Assembly: GCA_964567745.1 (NCBI GenBank) | Contig: CAZMNY010000036.1 | Span: 23,914-87,913 of the forward strand | DNA length: 64,000 nt | Source of the DNA: CAZMNY01 sp964567745 | GTDB taxonomy: Bacteria > Planctomycetota > Planctomycetia > Pirellulales > Pirellulaceae | Direction: 5' to 3' | In this document: positions 26,406 to 35,452 of the stretch, in pieces | Numbering within the stretch: the stretch's first letter is position 1 | Layout of the letters: each line of letters begins with the position of its first letter | Notes under the pieces: generated by a model | What the model was told of the DNA's origin: nothing | Databases searched by the model: none | The model's input: the letters and a program-made list of their open reading frames with translations, nothing else | Program-made: the position numbers and the translations under genes

Positions 26406-26442
26406 CCACTTTGTCCGCCCACTTTGTCCGCCCACTTTGTCC
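26406..26442. repeat. Tandem 13-bp repeat (CCACTTTGTCCGC, 2.8 copies)
   Basis: Three consecutive units start at 26406, 26419 and 26432, the last cut to 11 bp. They lie in the 315-bp interval 26252-26566 between the GGDEF-CBS remnant and the sulfatase gene, where no credible gene is seen. The repeat could be slippage in decaying sequence; no regulatory role is evident. Confidence 0.7.
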
Positions 26443-26566
26443 TCGAAGACCGGCTTGCCAGCCTGACTCGGTCTTCGCCGATCCCGTTCACGACACCATC
26501 TGCCGTAGCGCATCGGTCGTTCGAGTCGATGCCATCTCTGTTTGAATACGAGAACGAGAACCAACT

Positions 26567-28756
26567 ATGATCCACCGCTCTGATTTCAACTCGAGTAGCG
26601 CCTCCGATTGCCATTGTCGCTGGCGAGTCTCGGCGACCCCGTCCCGCGTGCTCGCTGTCGCGCTCGCCGTTTTGACTTTGCAATTCGCGCTCGTCAAAAC
26701 CGTTCGGGCTGAGAAGGACAAGCGTCCGAACATTCTCTTCATCATGTCGGACGATCACGGCTATCAGGCGATAAGTTGCTACGGGAGTCGAGTCAACAAG
26801 ACGCCCAATCTGGACCGTATCGCAAAAGACGGAATGCGATTCGACCGTTGCTTCGTGACGAACTCGATTTGCGGTCCATCGCGAGCGGTGATCCTGACTG
26901 GAAAGTATAGCCACATCAACGGCTTCATCCGCAACGGCAACACGTTCAATGGCGAACAGCAAAACGTGGCCAAGCTGCTCAAGGCGTCAGGCTATCAGAC
27001 GGCGGTCTTGGGCAAATGGCATTTGCGAAGCGCGCCGACAGGCTTCGACTATCACCATGTGCTGATCGGCCAAGGGCCTTACTACAACCCGAAGATGCGA
27101 ACGGCCGACGGCGAAGTGTCGCACACGGGCTACACGACCAAGGTGATCACCGATCTTGCTCTGGATTGGCTGAAGACGAAACGTGACGCCGAGAAGCCGT
27201 TCTTTTTGATTTACCAGCACAAGGCGCCGCACCGCAATTGGCAGCCCGGGCCGGACTACCTGGACCACTACGACGGTCAGACGATCCCCGAACCCGAAAC
27301 GTTGTTCGACGACTACGAGGGAAGAGGCACGCCCGCGAAGACTCAGCAAATGACAATCGAGCGGCACCTGAACCCAAACGACTTGAAGCTGACAAAACCC
27401 CGAGGCTTGACGCCTGAGCAACTTGAAAAGTGGAACGCTGCCTACGAACCGAAGAACGAGGCGTTCGCCAAGGCGAATCTGCAAGGAGACGATCTGATTC
27501 GATGGAAGTATCAGCGCTACGTAAAGGATTACCTTCGATGCGTTGATGCTGTCGATGACAACGTGGGGCGCGTGCTCGATTATCTCGATGAAACCGGCCT
27601 CTCCGACAACACCGTCGTCTTCTACACCAGCGATCAAGGTTGGTACTTGGGCGAGCACGGCTGGTTCGACAAGCGTTGGATGTACGAAGAGTCGTTTCGC
27701 ACTCCGCTCATGATCCGCTGGCCCGGCAAGACGAAGCCTGGCAGCGTCAACCGCGACCTCGTCATGAATCTCGACTTTGCCGAGACGTTCCTCGAAATCG
27801 CAGGCCTGAAAACTCCCGAAGATATGCAGGGCAGAAGTCTGGCGCCGATTCTGGCTGGCAAGACGCCCGAGGACTGGCGAAAGTCGGTTTACTACCGCTA
27901 CTACGAATTCCCCGGCGCCCACGCGGTTCGCCAACACTATGGCGTCCGAAATTCGCGATACAAACTGATCTACTTCAACAATCTGGATGAGTGGGAATTT
28001 TACGACTTGGCGAATGACCCGTACGAGCTGAAGAGCGGCTACGACGACCTTGCCAACAAGTCAATCATCGCCGAGATGAAGGTCGAGCTGCAGCGGCTTC
28101 GCGATAAATACAAAGACGATGACTCCGTTGTGAACTCGGCGCGATCGCGAGTGAAGAATGTCAAACTGAAACAAGTGTTTCAACTTGACGCCGATGAGCC
28201 GGCATCGGACGTCAAAGGCGAAATCGTTAAAGGGCTGCGCGGTTCGGCTATTTCCGTCGACGGCGCGGCCGTGTTGAAGCGTGCGACTTCCAAACAACTC
28301 GATCCCGCTTACAAACCGATGACGATCGGCGGGTGGTGCAAACCGAGCTCGGTAAATGGCGTCATCGTCGCTCATGGCGGCGTCAGCCATGGCTATTCGC
28401 TCTATTTGGATGACGGCGTGCCCGTCTTTGCCGTGCGCACCTCAAACCAACTCAGCAAGGCTCGCGCGCGAAAGCCGATCGAGCTTGACGAGTGGAGCCA
28501 CGTCGCCGCGATCCTGTACGCGGAAGGCAGAGTTCAAATCGTCGTTAACGGCAAACCAATGCGTCGCGCTCGCAAATCGGCCTTCGTTACCAACTCGCCC
28601 GCTGATGGACTGTCCGTCGGTGCCGACACAGGATCCTTCGTCGGCGAATACGAGGACGAAAACGCATTCAGCGGCTTGCTCGAAGATGTCCGCGTTTATT
28701 GGGGCGTGCTAGACGAGAAGAAACTCGCCGAGTGGGCGGCGCAAGACAACGAGTAG
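26567..28756 (+). CDS. Secreted sulfatase with C-terminal LamG-like domain
   Basis: A 729-residue protein. It has a long leader with a hydrophobic core (VLAVALAVLTLQFALV), a sulfatase domain from NILFIMSDDHGYQAIS (metal ligands Asp62/Asp63), and the modification site CGPSR (Cys102), which must become formylglycine, followed by AVILTGKY. The sulfatase C-terminal subdomain ends near residue 500. Residues about 560-725 form a concanavalin-like (LamG) domain (MTIGGWCKPSS, WSHVAAILYAEGRVQIVVNG). It probably removes sulfate from sulfated polysaccharides outside the cytoplasm, the extra domain perhaps binding sugar. No maturase gene is in view. The start at 26567 is the first Met with a usable leader. 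Confidence 0.88.
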   Translation: MIHRSDFNSSSASDCHCRWRVSATPSRVLAVALAVLTLQFALVKTVRAEKDKRPNILFIMSDDHGYQAISCYGSRVNKTPNLDRIAKDGMRFDRCFVTNSICGPSRAVILTGKYSHINGFIRNGNTFNGEQQNVAKLLKASGYQTAVLGKWHLRSAPTGFDYHHVLIGQGPYYNPKMRTADGEVSHTGYTTKVITDLALDWLKTKRDAEKPFFLIYQHKAPHRNWQPGPDYLDHYDGQTIPEPETLFDDYEGRGTPAKTQQMTIERHLNPNDLKLTKPRGLTPEQLEKWNAAYEPKNEAFAKANLQGDDLIRWKYQRYVKDYLRCVDAVDDNVGRVLDYLDETGLSDNTVVFYTSDQGWYLGEHGWFDKRWMYEESFRTPLMIRWPGKTKPGSVNRDLVMNLDFAETFLEIAGLKTPEDMQGRSLAPILAGKTPEDWRKSVYYRYYEFPGAHAVRQHYGVRNSRYKLIYFNNLDEWEFYDLANDPYELKSGYDDLANKSIIAEMKVELQRLRDKYKDDDSVVNSARSRVKNVKLKQVFQLDADEPASDVKGEIVKGLRGSAISVDGAAVLKRATSKQLDPAYKPMTIGGWCKPSSVNGVIVAHGGVSHGYSLYLDDGVPVFAVRTSNQLSKARARKPIELDEWSHVAAILYAEGRVQIVVNGKPMRRARKSAFVTNSPADGLSVGADTGSFVGEYEDENAFSGLLEDVRVYWGVLDEKKLAEWAAQDNE

Positions 28757-28810
28757 AGACTGGCGAGAAACATGGCGTCGTCGCGACTCGCGATACTGCA
28801 CACCGAGCGA

Positions 28811-29584
28811 TCAGGCTGCTTTCGAGTAGGCCGCTTGGGCTGAGTCGAGCTTGCGCACAACGGCGATCAGTGAGAGGCCAAACGGCGAGGGTACTCGGCC
28901 CAGCAACCATTTTTCCGCTCCGAACAGCGTTGCCAAGGCTGCGTTAAGCGGACTCGCTGGAACTTGCAAATCGCCAGGTTGTTCTTCGCGGCCCGCGTAT
29001 TTGCTCCAGAGACGAGCGGCGGCGGCGGCAGGGAATAAGAACGTATTGTAGTAACTCAGCAATTCGACTCGAACATCCTCCTGTTCGAACAGCTCCGCGA
29101 ATTGACGCTTGCCATACCGCCGAAAATGTTGATGGTGTTTGTCTCTCGGTGAATAGAGCCACTGATAGGCGGGCACGGTCGCGACGAGGATACCGCCCTG
29201 CCGTAACAGCGAGACGGCGGTCTTTGCCGAACCGAGATCGTCCTCCACGTGCTCAAACACGTCGGTCGAGAGCACGATGTCGAATGAGTCGCGGGGCAAG
29301 TCGATGTCGTCTGGGAGCGAACCGTACTTCGCGTTGGCGCCCAGCCGTTTGCGAGCGAATTCCAACGCTCGCTCACTCGCGTCGACGCCCACCACCTCGT
29401 GTCGGTCGGCGAGATCTTCGAGGTTGCCGCCGGCGCCGCAACCGACTTCGCAGATTCGCCACCGGTTTTTGTCCTCTGGATCGACGAAGCGAGACATCAT
29501 GTTGCGCACGACGGCGCGGCGGCCGACGAACCACCAATGTCGCTTCTCAGTGCGGTACATTTCCTCGTATAACGAGTCGTCCAT
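28811..29584 (-). CDS. Class I SAM-dependent methyltransferase
   Basis: A 257-residue methyltransferase. Motif I is ICEVGCGAGGNLEDL, then VVGVDASERALEFARKRL, and SFDIVLSTDVFEHVEDD is the post-motif II segment. A hydrophobic stretch near the C-terminus (FLFPAAAAARLW) could associate it with the membrane. It is the last of three minus-strand genes (glycosyltransferase 2, glycosyltransferase 39, this), separated by 26 bp, so it likely modifies a glycan or lipid-linked sugar. The acceptor is unknown. Confidence 0.82.
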   Translation of the reverse strand: MDDSLYEEMYRTEKRHWWFVGRRAVVRNMMSRFVDPEDKNRWRICEVGCGAGGNLEDLADRHEVVGVDASERALEFARKRLGANAKYGSLPDDIDLPRDSFDIVLSTDVFEHVEDDLGSAKTAVSLLRQGGILVATVPAYQWLYSPRDKHHQHFRRYGKRQFAELFEQEDVRVELLSYYNTFLFPAAAAARLWSKYAGREEQPGDLQVPASPLNAALATLFGAEKWLLGRVPSPFGLSLIAVVRKLDSAQAAYSKAA

Positions 29585-29610
29585 TTTTGTGCTCCGTGCC
29601 GTATGGGCGG

Positions 29611-31404
29611 CTATCTCAATTGGCTCGTGCTAGATGTCGCCGGTTTTCTGGTCGCGATTCGCCCGCTACTCTCTCGCACCACTTTGGCCAAGATGACGAT
29701 GCGGTTCGAGCGGCTCTTTCTTCGGTCGAGCGAAATCCGATCCACCTCGACCCACTCAAATGGCAAGTGCGGCGACCCCTTTTCCCAAGTACGACCTCGG
29801 CCGAACATTCGATACTCGTCCGTATCGTTGGGGTGTTTGGCCAAGAAGAAGTAGTCGACGTCGTCAGGCGCGTCAGCCATTGTCTCGGGCCAAGGGCGTT
29901 GGACGACTTGATCTTGGAAGTAATAGCAAAAACGAAAATCGATCGGTCCAAAACTCGACATCGATTCGGGATTAGGAATCAGCGATCGAATTCGCTCGAC
30001 GTTCGTTTGCGGATTGTTCCAGCTGTTGCTCTGCCCATTCATAACCACGCCGTTGTAAGTCAGGCCGACGAAGGCTGCAGTCACGAGCGAAGCCGTTTGA
30101 ATGGATCGAGTCGAAATGTTCAGCGAACAGCGAATCAACACGCCAGCCGTCCCGAAACCGGCGAGCAGAAACACGAAGGCGAACCACATCGGCTGTTTTG
30201 CCGTCGTCGCAAAGTCGGCGGGTAACACGTCGCCGCTCAACAACATGATGAAAACGCCTCCCACGCTCGAGGCGATGGCGACGCCGATGAAAAAGTTGCG
30301 CAGACTCATCCGGGCGAATGAACCCGCGGCCGCAGTGGCGACACTCCGCTCCACAACGACACCCATGAGGATCGCAAAGCAAGGATACATCGGCATGAAA
30401 TACCTGCCCCGCGCGTGCGAGGCAAAGAGGACCGATGGATAGGTGACAAGCAGAGCGACAACAATAAAGCTCATCCACGGCCCAATGTCCGAAAGATTGC
30501 CGCGTAACCGCTTGGAAGCCAATCCGAATAACAGCGGCGACCAAGGCAGGAGGCAAACGAACGTTTCCACCGGATACGTCGCCAAGTGCTTCAGTAGGCC
30601 GACCAGCTGAAATCGGTCGCCGGCGAGGCCACCCCATGTCGCGCGAACGGCTTCCACGTCGGTCATCAAGTAGTAGGGAATCTGCCACGCTGCGAGCAGC
30701 GATGCGCCGACAAGGATTCCGACGCCGTGGGCCGGCCTCAACAAGTATTTCCAATCGCGTTTGATAAACAGCAAGTAAAACCCGATCACCACGACAAAGT
30801 AGACCGGCGCTTGCGGACCCTTGACCAGAGCCGCGAAAGCCATGAATGCGTAGCCGAGCGACCAAACCACGGTTGCTCGCCACTTTCGTTCGTAACCGAA
30901 ATGCCACAACAACATCGAGGCCGCGACGAACAGCGTGAACAGAGCTTCCGACTCCCCGTGCCGACCGATCTGCAACACTTGTCCAAAGGTCGCGTAGGCC
31001 AGCGCGGCTGTCGTGGCGGCGAGAGTGCCTAGGAATCCGCGAGTGTAGGCGTAAACCAATATCGACGTCAGCATGACCGCCAACACGCTCGGCAGCCGAG
31101 CAGCAATCGGATCAAGTTCGCCGCGAACGAGGCCAAAAAACGCCATGGCCCAGCTCGACATGGGCGGCCTTTCTGGAAACGGAATCAACTGTTGCCGAGC
31201 CACAACCCAATCACCGGTCTCCATCATTTGGACGGCGCCTCGCGCCCATCTCGCCTCTTCGCCGACCATCGGCAGGAAATCGAGTCGAACGAAATAGACA
31301 AGCAGAACCAGAATGACCACCGCCATCCAGTGCGGCTCGCGCCACCAAGCAGAGTCGGTGCCGCAGTCGAGCGGCTGTTGGGTTGGGTCGGTCACGTTTT
31401 GCAT
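29611..31404 (-). CDS. Glycosyltransferase family 39-like membrane protein (ArnT/PMT type)
   Basis: A 597-residue polytopic membrane protein with about 10-12 hydrophobic helices. The first periplasmic loop carries GEEARWARGAVQMMETGDWVV and the RPPMSSWAMAFF segment, resembling the DE-containing catalytic loop and RPP motif of ArnT-like transferases that use polyprenyl-phosphate sugars. This suggests transfer of a sugar from a lipid carrier onto a lipid or protein outside the inner membrane. It lies 46 bp downstream of the DPG-synthase-like glycosyltransferase gene, which could make that lipid-linked donor. Confidence 0.78.
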   Translation of the reverse strand: MQNVTDPTQQPLDCGTDSAWWREPHWMAVVILVLLVYFVRLDFLPMVGEEARWARGAVQMMETGDWVVARQQLIPFPERPPMSSWAMAFFGLVRGELDPIAARLPSVLAVMLTSILVYAYTRGFLGTLAATTAALAYATFGQVLQIGRHGESEALFTLFVAASMLLWHFGYERKWRATVVWSLGYAFMAFAALVKGPQAPVYFVVVIGFYLLFIKRDWKYLLRPAHGVGILVGASLLAAWQIPYYLMTDVEAVRATWGGLAGDRFQLVGLLKHLATYPVETFVCLLPWSPLLFGLASKRLRGNLSDIGPWMSFIVVALLVTYPSVLFASHARGRYFMPMYPCFAILMGVVVERSVATAAAGSFARMSLRNFFIGVAIASSVGGVFIMLLSGDVLPADFATTAKQPMWFAFVFLLAGFGTAGVLIRCSLNISTRSIQTASLVTAAFVGLTYNGVVMNGQSNSWNNPQTNVERIRSLIPNPESMSSFGPIDFRFCYYFQDQVVQRPWPETMADAPDDVDYFFLAKHPNDTDEYRMFGRGRTWEKGSPHLPFEWVEVDRISLDRRKSRSNRIVILAKVVRESSGRIATRKPATSSTSQLR

Positions 31405-31450
31405 CCTTGCATCGTTCGTTGGCGTCTGGTCGCGCTATGCCAGACTATGC

Positions 31451-32323
31451 TCAAGCGGCGCGGCGGTCCGAGCCGGCCACTTCCTTTGAGCCTGTTTTGG
31501 CTTCGCGACGCTCGAACAGGTGTGCCGCCGGAATGATCGCGTCTGGCATCCAGTCGTAGCTGGCACGGCGAGAGCGATACGTCTGATAGATCCGCAATAG
31601 CTCGAAGGCCGCCTTGAGAAAATCACGCCCTTTGAGTTTCGAACCGTCGACGTCGAGCCAGCTTTGAAGCGGCAGCTCCGCCACCGACTCCTCGATCGGC
31701 GGCAAAAGTCGCGCCCGCCCCAGTTGAATCATGCGAGCCAAAATCTCGACGTCGAAGATCCACTTCGATCGAAAAGGCTTCTCAAATAACGCTTGAATCG
31801 GCGACGAGACGCGGAACAACTTCGCTCCGCACTGAGTGTCATAGACGCCAAGACCTAACATCGTCGACGCCACCGTCGCAAACGCTCGGCCAATCAAGTG
31901 CCGTGATCCTTTACGATCGATCTTTCGGCCGAGCAGTTTGATCCGGCTTCCCATCACGAGCGAAAGGTGATCGTTCTGATCAAGCACACGCTCGAACTCC
32001 TCGATCGCGTCGAGCGGCGTCGCCAGGTCGGCATCCCAGTAGCCAATGTAATGCTCCTCGCCTGAGTTGTCTCTCGATGCCTGAAGCATCCCCGCTCGCA
32101 CCGCTTCCGCTTTGCCTCCGTTGACGGGTTGGTCGAGCACTGAAATCTTTGCTGGCGCCGCTAGCTGCATGTGCTCGAGCAGCTTGTGCGTATCATCGGT
32201 GCTTCCATCGTTGACGAAGAGCAGCTGCAAATGGTTGGAGCGGTTCGCAAAATCCAAGAATCGAGACAAGTCGAGCCTGTCTGCCTCGTTGTAACAAGGA
32301 ATCACAATGGTCGTGCGAGTCAC
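31451..32323 (-). CDS. Glycosyltransferase family 2 (polyprenyl-phosphate glucosyl/mannosyltransferase-like)
   Basis: A 290-residue GT-A enzyme beginning TTIVIPCYNEADRL, with LLFVNDGSTDDT, a GGKAEAVRAGM segment and the divalent-metal motif DADLATP (about 100-107). It lacks C-terminal membrane helices. The pattern is that of dolichyl/polyprenyl-phosphate beta-glucosyltransferases, which load a sugar onto a lipid phosphate. As the first gene of an operon with a GT39 transferase and a methyltransferase, it probably supplies the lipid-linked sugar. The 235-bp upstream gap to 32558 holds no gene. Confidence 0.85.
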   Translation of the reverse strand: MTRTTIVIPCYNEADRLDLSRFLDFANRSNHLQLLFVNDGSTDDTHKLLEHMQLAAPAKISVLDQPVNGGKAEAVRAGMLQASRDNSGEEHYIGYWDADLATPLDAIEEFERVLDQNDHLSLVMGSRIKLLGRKIDRKGSRHLIGRAFATVASTMLGLGVYDTQCGAKLFRVSSPIQALFEKPFRSKWIFDVEILARMIQLGRARLLPPIEESVAELPLQSWLDVDGSKLKGRDFLKAAFELLRIYQTYRSRRASYDWMPDAIIPAAHLFERREAKTGSKEVAGSDRRAA

Positions 32324-32558
32324 AATACCATCCGCGTTAGAGTGCTAGCGTACCCGTCCCACAAAGCCGCTGGGAAGAGAGTCGTACCTCAAACGCGTTT
32401 TTTGGGAAAGAGCAATGGCACCGCGACGCTGGCCAGAATAACGAGGCAGGCATTCGGGTCCGGTTTCCGAGCGGAATGAGATCATCAGCCGAATCGGTTG
32501 GCGATTCTTCTGTCCGTTCCTATTCTGGTCGTGATAAGTCGTTCGCGACTAATTCTGA

Positions 32559-33083
32559 CTAAAGTGAGAAGACAAACTCGTCGTACTGAACGCCGGCACC
32601 ATTGAGGTTGGCAACCAGCATTTCGGTCGCGGATTTCATGCCGGCTCGCCAGTCGCTGTGCGAGTTCTCTTCGTTCAGAAGCAACTCGTAAACGGGCGCC
32701 ACCTTGTCGATGGCCTCCTGTTCCGGCTTGCGCCGACTGGAGTGATAGCCAGTGATGACTCCGTTGTCGTCAAAGGTCGGCGTCACGTGGGCCAGAACCC
32801 AGTAATGATCGCCGTTCTTACAGAGGTTAACCACGTAGGCGAAAATTTCATCGCCTTGCGAAATCGTGTCCCACAGCAATTTGAAAACACACTTCGGCAT
32901 CGCGGGATGCCGGATTAGGTTGTGCGGTTGGCCGAGCAATTCTTGTTCGGTGTAGCCCGCGACGCGGCAGAAGACCAGATTGGCGTAGGTGATGATCCCG
33001 CGCGTGTCGGTCTTGCTTACGATGATCTCGTTTTCGTGAAACGTCCGCTCGCGACCTGTCGGGCTAATCGTGGCTCCGCTCAT
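32559..33083 (-). CDS. PAS-domain sensor protein (Aer-like PAS)
   Basis: A 174-residue protein that is essentially one PAS domain plus a helical tail. The segment IIVSKTDTRGIITYANLVF, then GYTEQELLGQPHNLIRHPAMP and WDTISQGDEIFAYVVNLCKNGD, is very close to the PAS of Aer-type redox/chemotaxis sensors, in which the HNLIRHPDMP region binds FAD. No histidine kinase, GGDEF or MCP signalling domain follows, so it may act as a free signalling subunit or be the sensor half of a split system. The start ATG 33083 has GAGG 8 nt upstream. It is divergent from nadB. Confidence 0.8.
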   Translation of the reverse strand: MSGATISPTGRERTFHENEIIVSKTDTRGIITYANLVFCRVAGYTEQELLGQPHNLIRHPAMPKCVFKLLWDTISQGDEIFAYVVNLCKNGDHYWVLAHVTPTFDDNGVITGYHSSRRKPEQEAIDKVAPVYELLLNEENSHSDWRAGMKSATEMLVANLNGAGVQYDEFVFSL

Positions 33084-33363
33084 CTGCGCTACCTCAAAAA
33101 CCGTCGTGAATCGTCTGCAAGAATTACGGGGTTGAGTACAAGAGTTGCTTATAGAATCGATGCGGCGCCAACTCAAGAACGTACTTTCGGAGACATTACT
33201 TGGGCGCAAATATCGGGTCATCGGGGTTGATCGAGAGTTTTCGATTGGCTTTGTGTGATATGCGCTTTACCGTACGAATAACCGGCAATTGTGCGTTTTT
33301 GACCAACGCCGCCGGGGTGCATATGGCTGGCGAGGAGGGGCGAAAGGGCAGCCCGCTAGAGGC

Positions 33364-33402
33364 TATAATGCCGAGCCCGACTTTGGGGGACGTGAGCCCC
33401 AA
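33364..33402 (+). promoter_or_regulatory. Putative -10 box and leader hairpin before nadB
   Basis: A perfect TATAAT at 33364-33369 lies 55 bp before the nadB start. Just downstream, TTGGGG (33383-33388) and CCCCAA (33397-33402) can form a leader hairpin. No convincing -35 box is seen at the right distance. The rest of the 340-bp gap 33084-33423 shows nothing else. The hairpin could regulate nadB, but no NAD-responsive factor is known from the sequence. Confidence 0.4.
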
Positions 33403-33423
33403 CCTGACTTGCAGAAGAGATGT

Positions 33424-35076
33424 ATGGCCGACTACGAAGCGTTCACACCGCGATACCTGGTATCGTTTCACCCCAAGCACATTCCGCACTTCTTCGCGGA
33501 TATTTTGGTCATCGGCGGCGGTTTGGCCGGCATGCGGGCCGCAAACGCGGTGGCGGACGATCAAAGCGTCTTATTGGTCACCAAGGACCGACTGGAGAAC
33601 TCCAATAGCCATTTCGCTCAGGGCGGTATCGCGGGCGTTCTGGACGCCCAAGACTGTTTCGACTTTCACGTGGATGACACGATCGACGCCGGCGGAGGGC
33701 TGTGTGATGCTCACGTGGTCGAGCGAGTCGTCCGCGAGGCGCCGGAGCATATTGCCGAACTCGTTCGCTGGGGCACCCAGTTCGACCGAGAGCACGGCGA
33801 ACTGGTTTTGACTCGCGAGGGAGGGCATGGCCACAACCGAATCGTTCACGCGCTGGGAGACGCGACGGGCCGAGAAGTGATTCGAGCCATGGCGGAATGG
33901 ACTCGGAAACAACGCCACATCGAGGTTCGCGAGCACACGTTTACGATCGATCTGTTGACGAGCGATGGCGAGTGCCGTGGGGCGCTGGTCTATAGCTCGG
34001 CGATGGGCATGATGATTGTTTGGGCGAAGCAGACCATCCTCTGCACGGGCGGCGCGGGAAAGCTCTATCGCGAATCGACCAATCCCGATGTAGCGACGGC
34101 GGACGGCCACGCGATTGCTTACCGAGCCGGCGCGGAGTTGCGTGACATGGAATTCATGCAGTTTCATCCCACGGTGCTCTATATCGCCGGGAGTAGCCGC
34201 AGTCTGATCACCGAGGCGATGCGGGGCGAAGGAGGACGGCTGATCGATCGCACGGGCGAGCGATTCATGAACCAATACGATCCGCGCGGCGAGTTGGCTC
34301 CCCGCGACGTGGTTTCTCAGGCCATCGTCACTCAGATGGAAAAGACACGTCACCCGAGCGTCTATTTGGACATGAGCCATTTGGACCCCGAGTTCGTACA
34401 CAATCGGTTTCCAGGCATCACATCGGCCTGTGCAAAATTCGGAATCGACATCACGGCCGATCCAATTCCGGTTCGCCCCGGCGCCCACTACATGATTGGC
34501 GGCGCGACGGTGGACGACGAGGGTCAGACGACGCTGCCAGGGCTCTTTGCGGCGGGTGAGGTCACTTCGACTGGTCTGCACGGCGCGAATCGGCTCGCGT
34601 CCAACAGCCTTCTCGAGGCGCTGGTGTTTGGAAAAATTTCGGGCGAGACCGCCTCGCGAAAAGCGGCTGAGATGCCCGACACATATCAGGCTGTCCCGAT
34701 CCAGAATGAAATTGTCGAGCAGCCTCTCGACGAATTGGAGTCGCTCGACCTCTCCGACATCCGCAACTCGCTCAGCAGCCTCATGTGGCGATCGGTCGGC
34801 GTGCGCCGCGAGGTCGACGCAATGGCGGAAGCGAAATCGACCATGGGGCACTGGGGACGCTACGTGCTCAAACGGCAATTCGACGAGTCCCATGGGTGGG
34901 AATTGCAGAATCTGTTGACCGTCTCCGAGTTGGTAACAACGGCGGCGATTCGCCGTCGCGAGTCGCGAGGCGTGCACCTTCGCACCGATTTCCCCGCCCC
35001 GAATGACGATTGGGTCCGGCGAATCGCCTTGCGAAGAACCGACGCCGGTCAGCTCGAGGTCAGAGAAACAGGCTGA
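33424..35076 (+). CDS. nadB: L-aspartate oxidase NadB
   Basis: A 550-residue FAD enzyme. The nucleotide-binding site is VIGGGLAGMRAANAV (near residue 30), followed by NSHFAQGGIAGVL, GGHGHNRIVHALGDATG, the substrate-region MEFMQFHPTVLY and GARLIDRTGERFM-like motif, and HYMIGGATVDDEGQTTLPGLFAAGEV. The order and the QGGIA segment match L-aspartate oxidase, the first step of de novo NAD synthesis (aspartate to iminosuccinate). Succinate dehydrogenase flavoproteins are related, but no iron-sulfur or membrane subunit gene is adjacent. The start ATG 33424 is chosen over an upstream in-frame start at 33289 because homology begins there. Confidence 0.9.
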   Translation: MADYEAFTPRYLVSFHPKHIPHFFADILVIGGGLAGMRAANAVADDQSVLLVTKDRLENSNSHFAQGGIAGVLDAQDCFDFHVDDTIDAGGGLCDAHVVERVVREAPEHIAELVRWGTQFDREHGELVLTREGGHGHNRIVHALGDATGREVIRAMAEWTRKQRHIEVREHTFTIDLLTSDGECRGALVYSSAMGMMIVWAKQTILCTGGAGKLYRESTNPDVATADGHAIAYRAGAELRDMEFMQFHPTVLYIAGSSRSLITEAMRGEGGRLIDRTGERFMNQYDPRGELAPRDVVSQAIVTQMEKTRHPSVYLDMSHLDPEFVHNRFPGITSACAKFGIDITADPIPVRPGAHYMIGGATVDDEGQTTLPGLFAAGEVTSTGLHGANRLASNSLLEALVFGKISGETASRKAAEMPDTYQAVPIQNEIVEQPLDELESLDLSDIRNSLSSLMWRSVGVRREVDAMAEAKSTMGHWGRYVLKRQFDESHGWELQNLLTVSELVTTAAIRRRESRGVHLRTDFPAPNDDWVRRIALRRTDAGQLEVRETG

Positions 35077-35287
35077 TTGGCTTACAGCAATTCTTGATCA
35101 TTTAATCCGTGTGCCGCAAGCCAGGTCTTCGCCCAATCGACGCCCCGAACCGCGTCGCCGTTGGTCGTCCACGCCGGCGAGACCAAACAAAAAGCGCCGC
35201 TGAGTCGATTTCGGCGAACCAATTGGGGCTCGAAAACGTAGATCCGTAGTGTTTTTGCCCAACATGCGTCGGATCGCGGTCTAGCCG

Positions 35288-35315
35288 TTGAGCCTCATCG
35301 CCAATTCCTTATATT
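35288..35315 (+). promoter_or_regulatory. Putative sigma-70-type promoter of the Gld-like operon
   Basis: TTGAGC at 35288 and TATATT at 35310 are spaced 16 bp, the best promoter match in the 376-bp gap 35077-35452 before the ABC ATPase gene. It would give a leader of roughly 130 nt. No operator is recognised, and nothing else is seen in the gap. Confidence 0.4.
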
Positions 35316-35452
35316 GGAGCGTTTGCGACGGGGCTGGGCGACGGCGATTCTGGTGCCTTGATCGGGCTCCCGCGGCCGCATGGCGCTGCCGACCACTGAA
35401 ATGCCCACGCATTTAGCCCCTTTGTTTCGAACCAAGAGTTAACGGAGAAGCC

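Noticed and set aside
26406..26442. Tandem 13-bp units as a CRISPR or origin iteron
   Set aside because: The units are directly adjacent with no spacers and only about three copies; simple slippage explains them.
26987..27937. Minus-strand frame opposite the sulfatase
   Set aside because: The plus strand has complete sulfatase motifs including CGPSR; the antisense frame has none.
29149..30225. Arg-rich plus-strand frame of 358 codons over the methyltransferase and GT39 genes
   Set aside because: Composition is typical of antisense GC-rich sequence and it spans two supported minus-strand genes.
33571..34977. Long open frame on the minus strand opposite nadB (468 codons)
   Set aside because: It is antisense to a clear L-aspartate oxidase, has no recognisable motif, and results from high GC codon bias.
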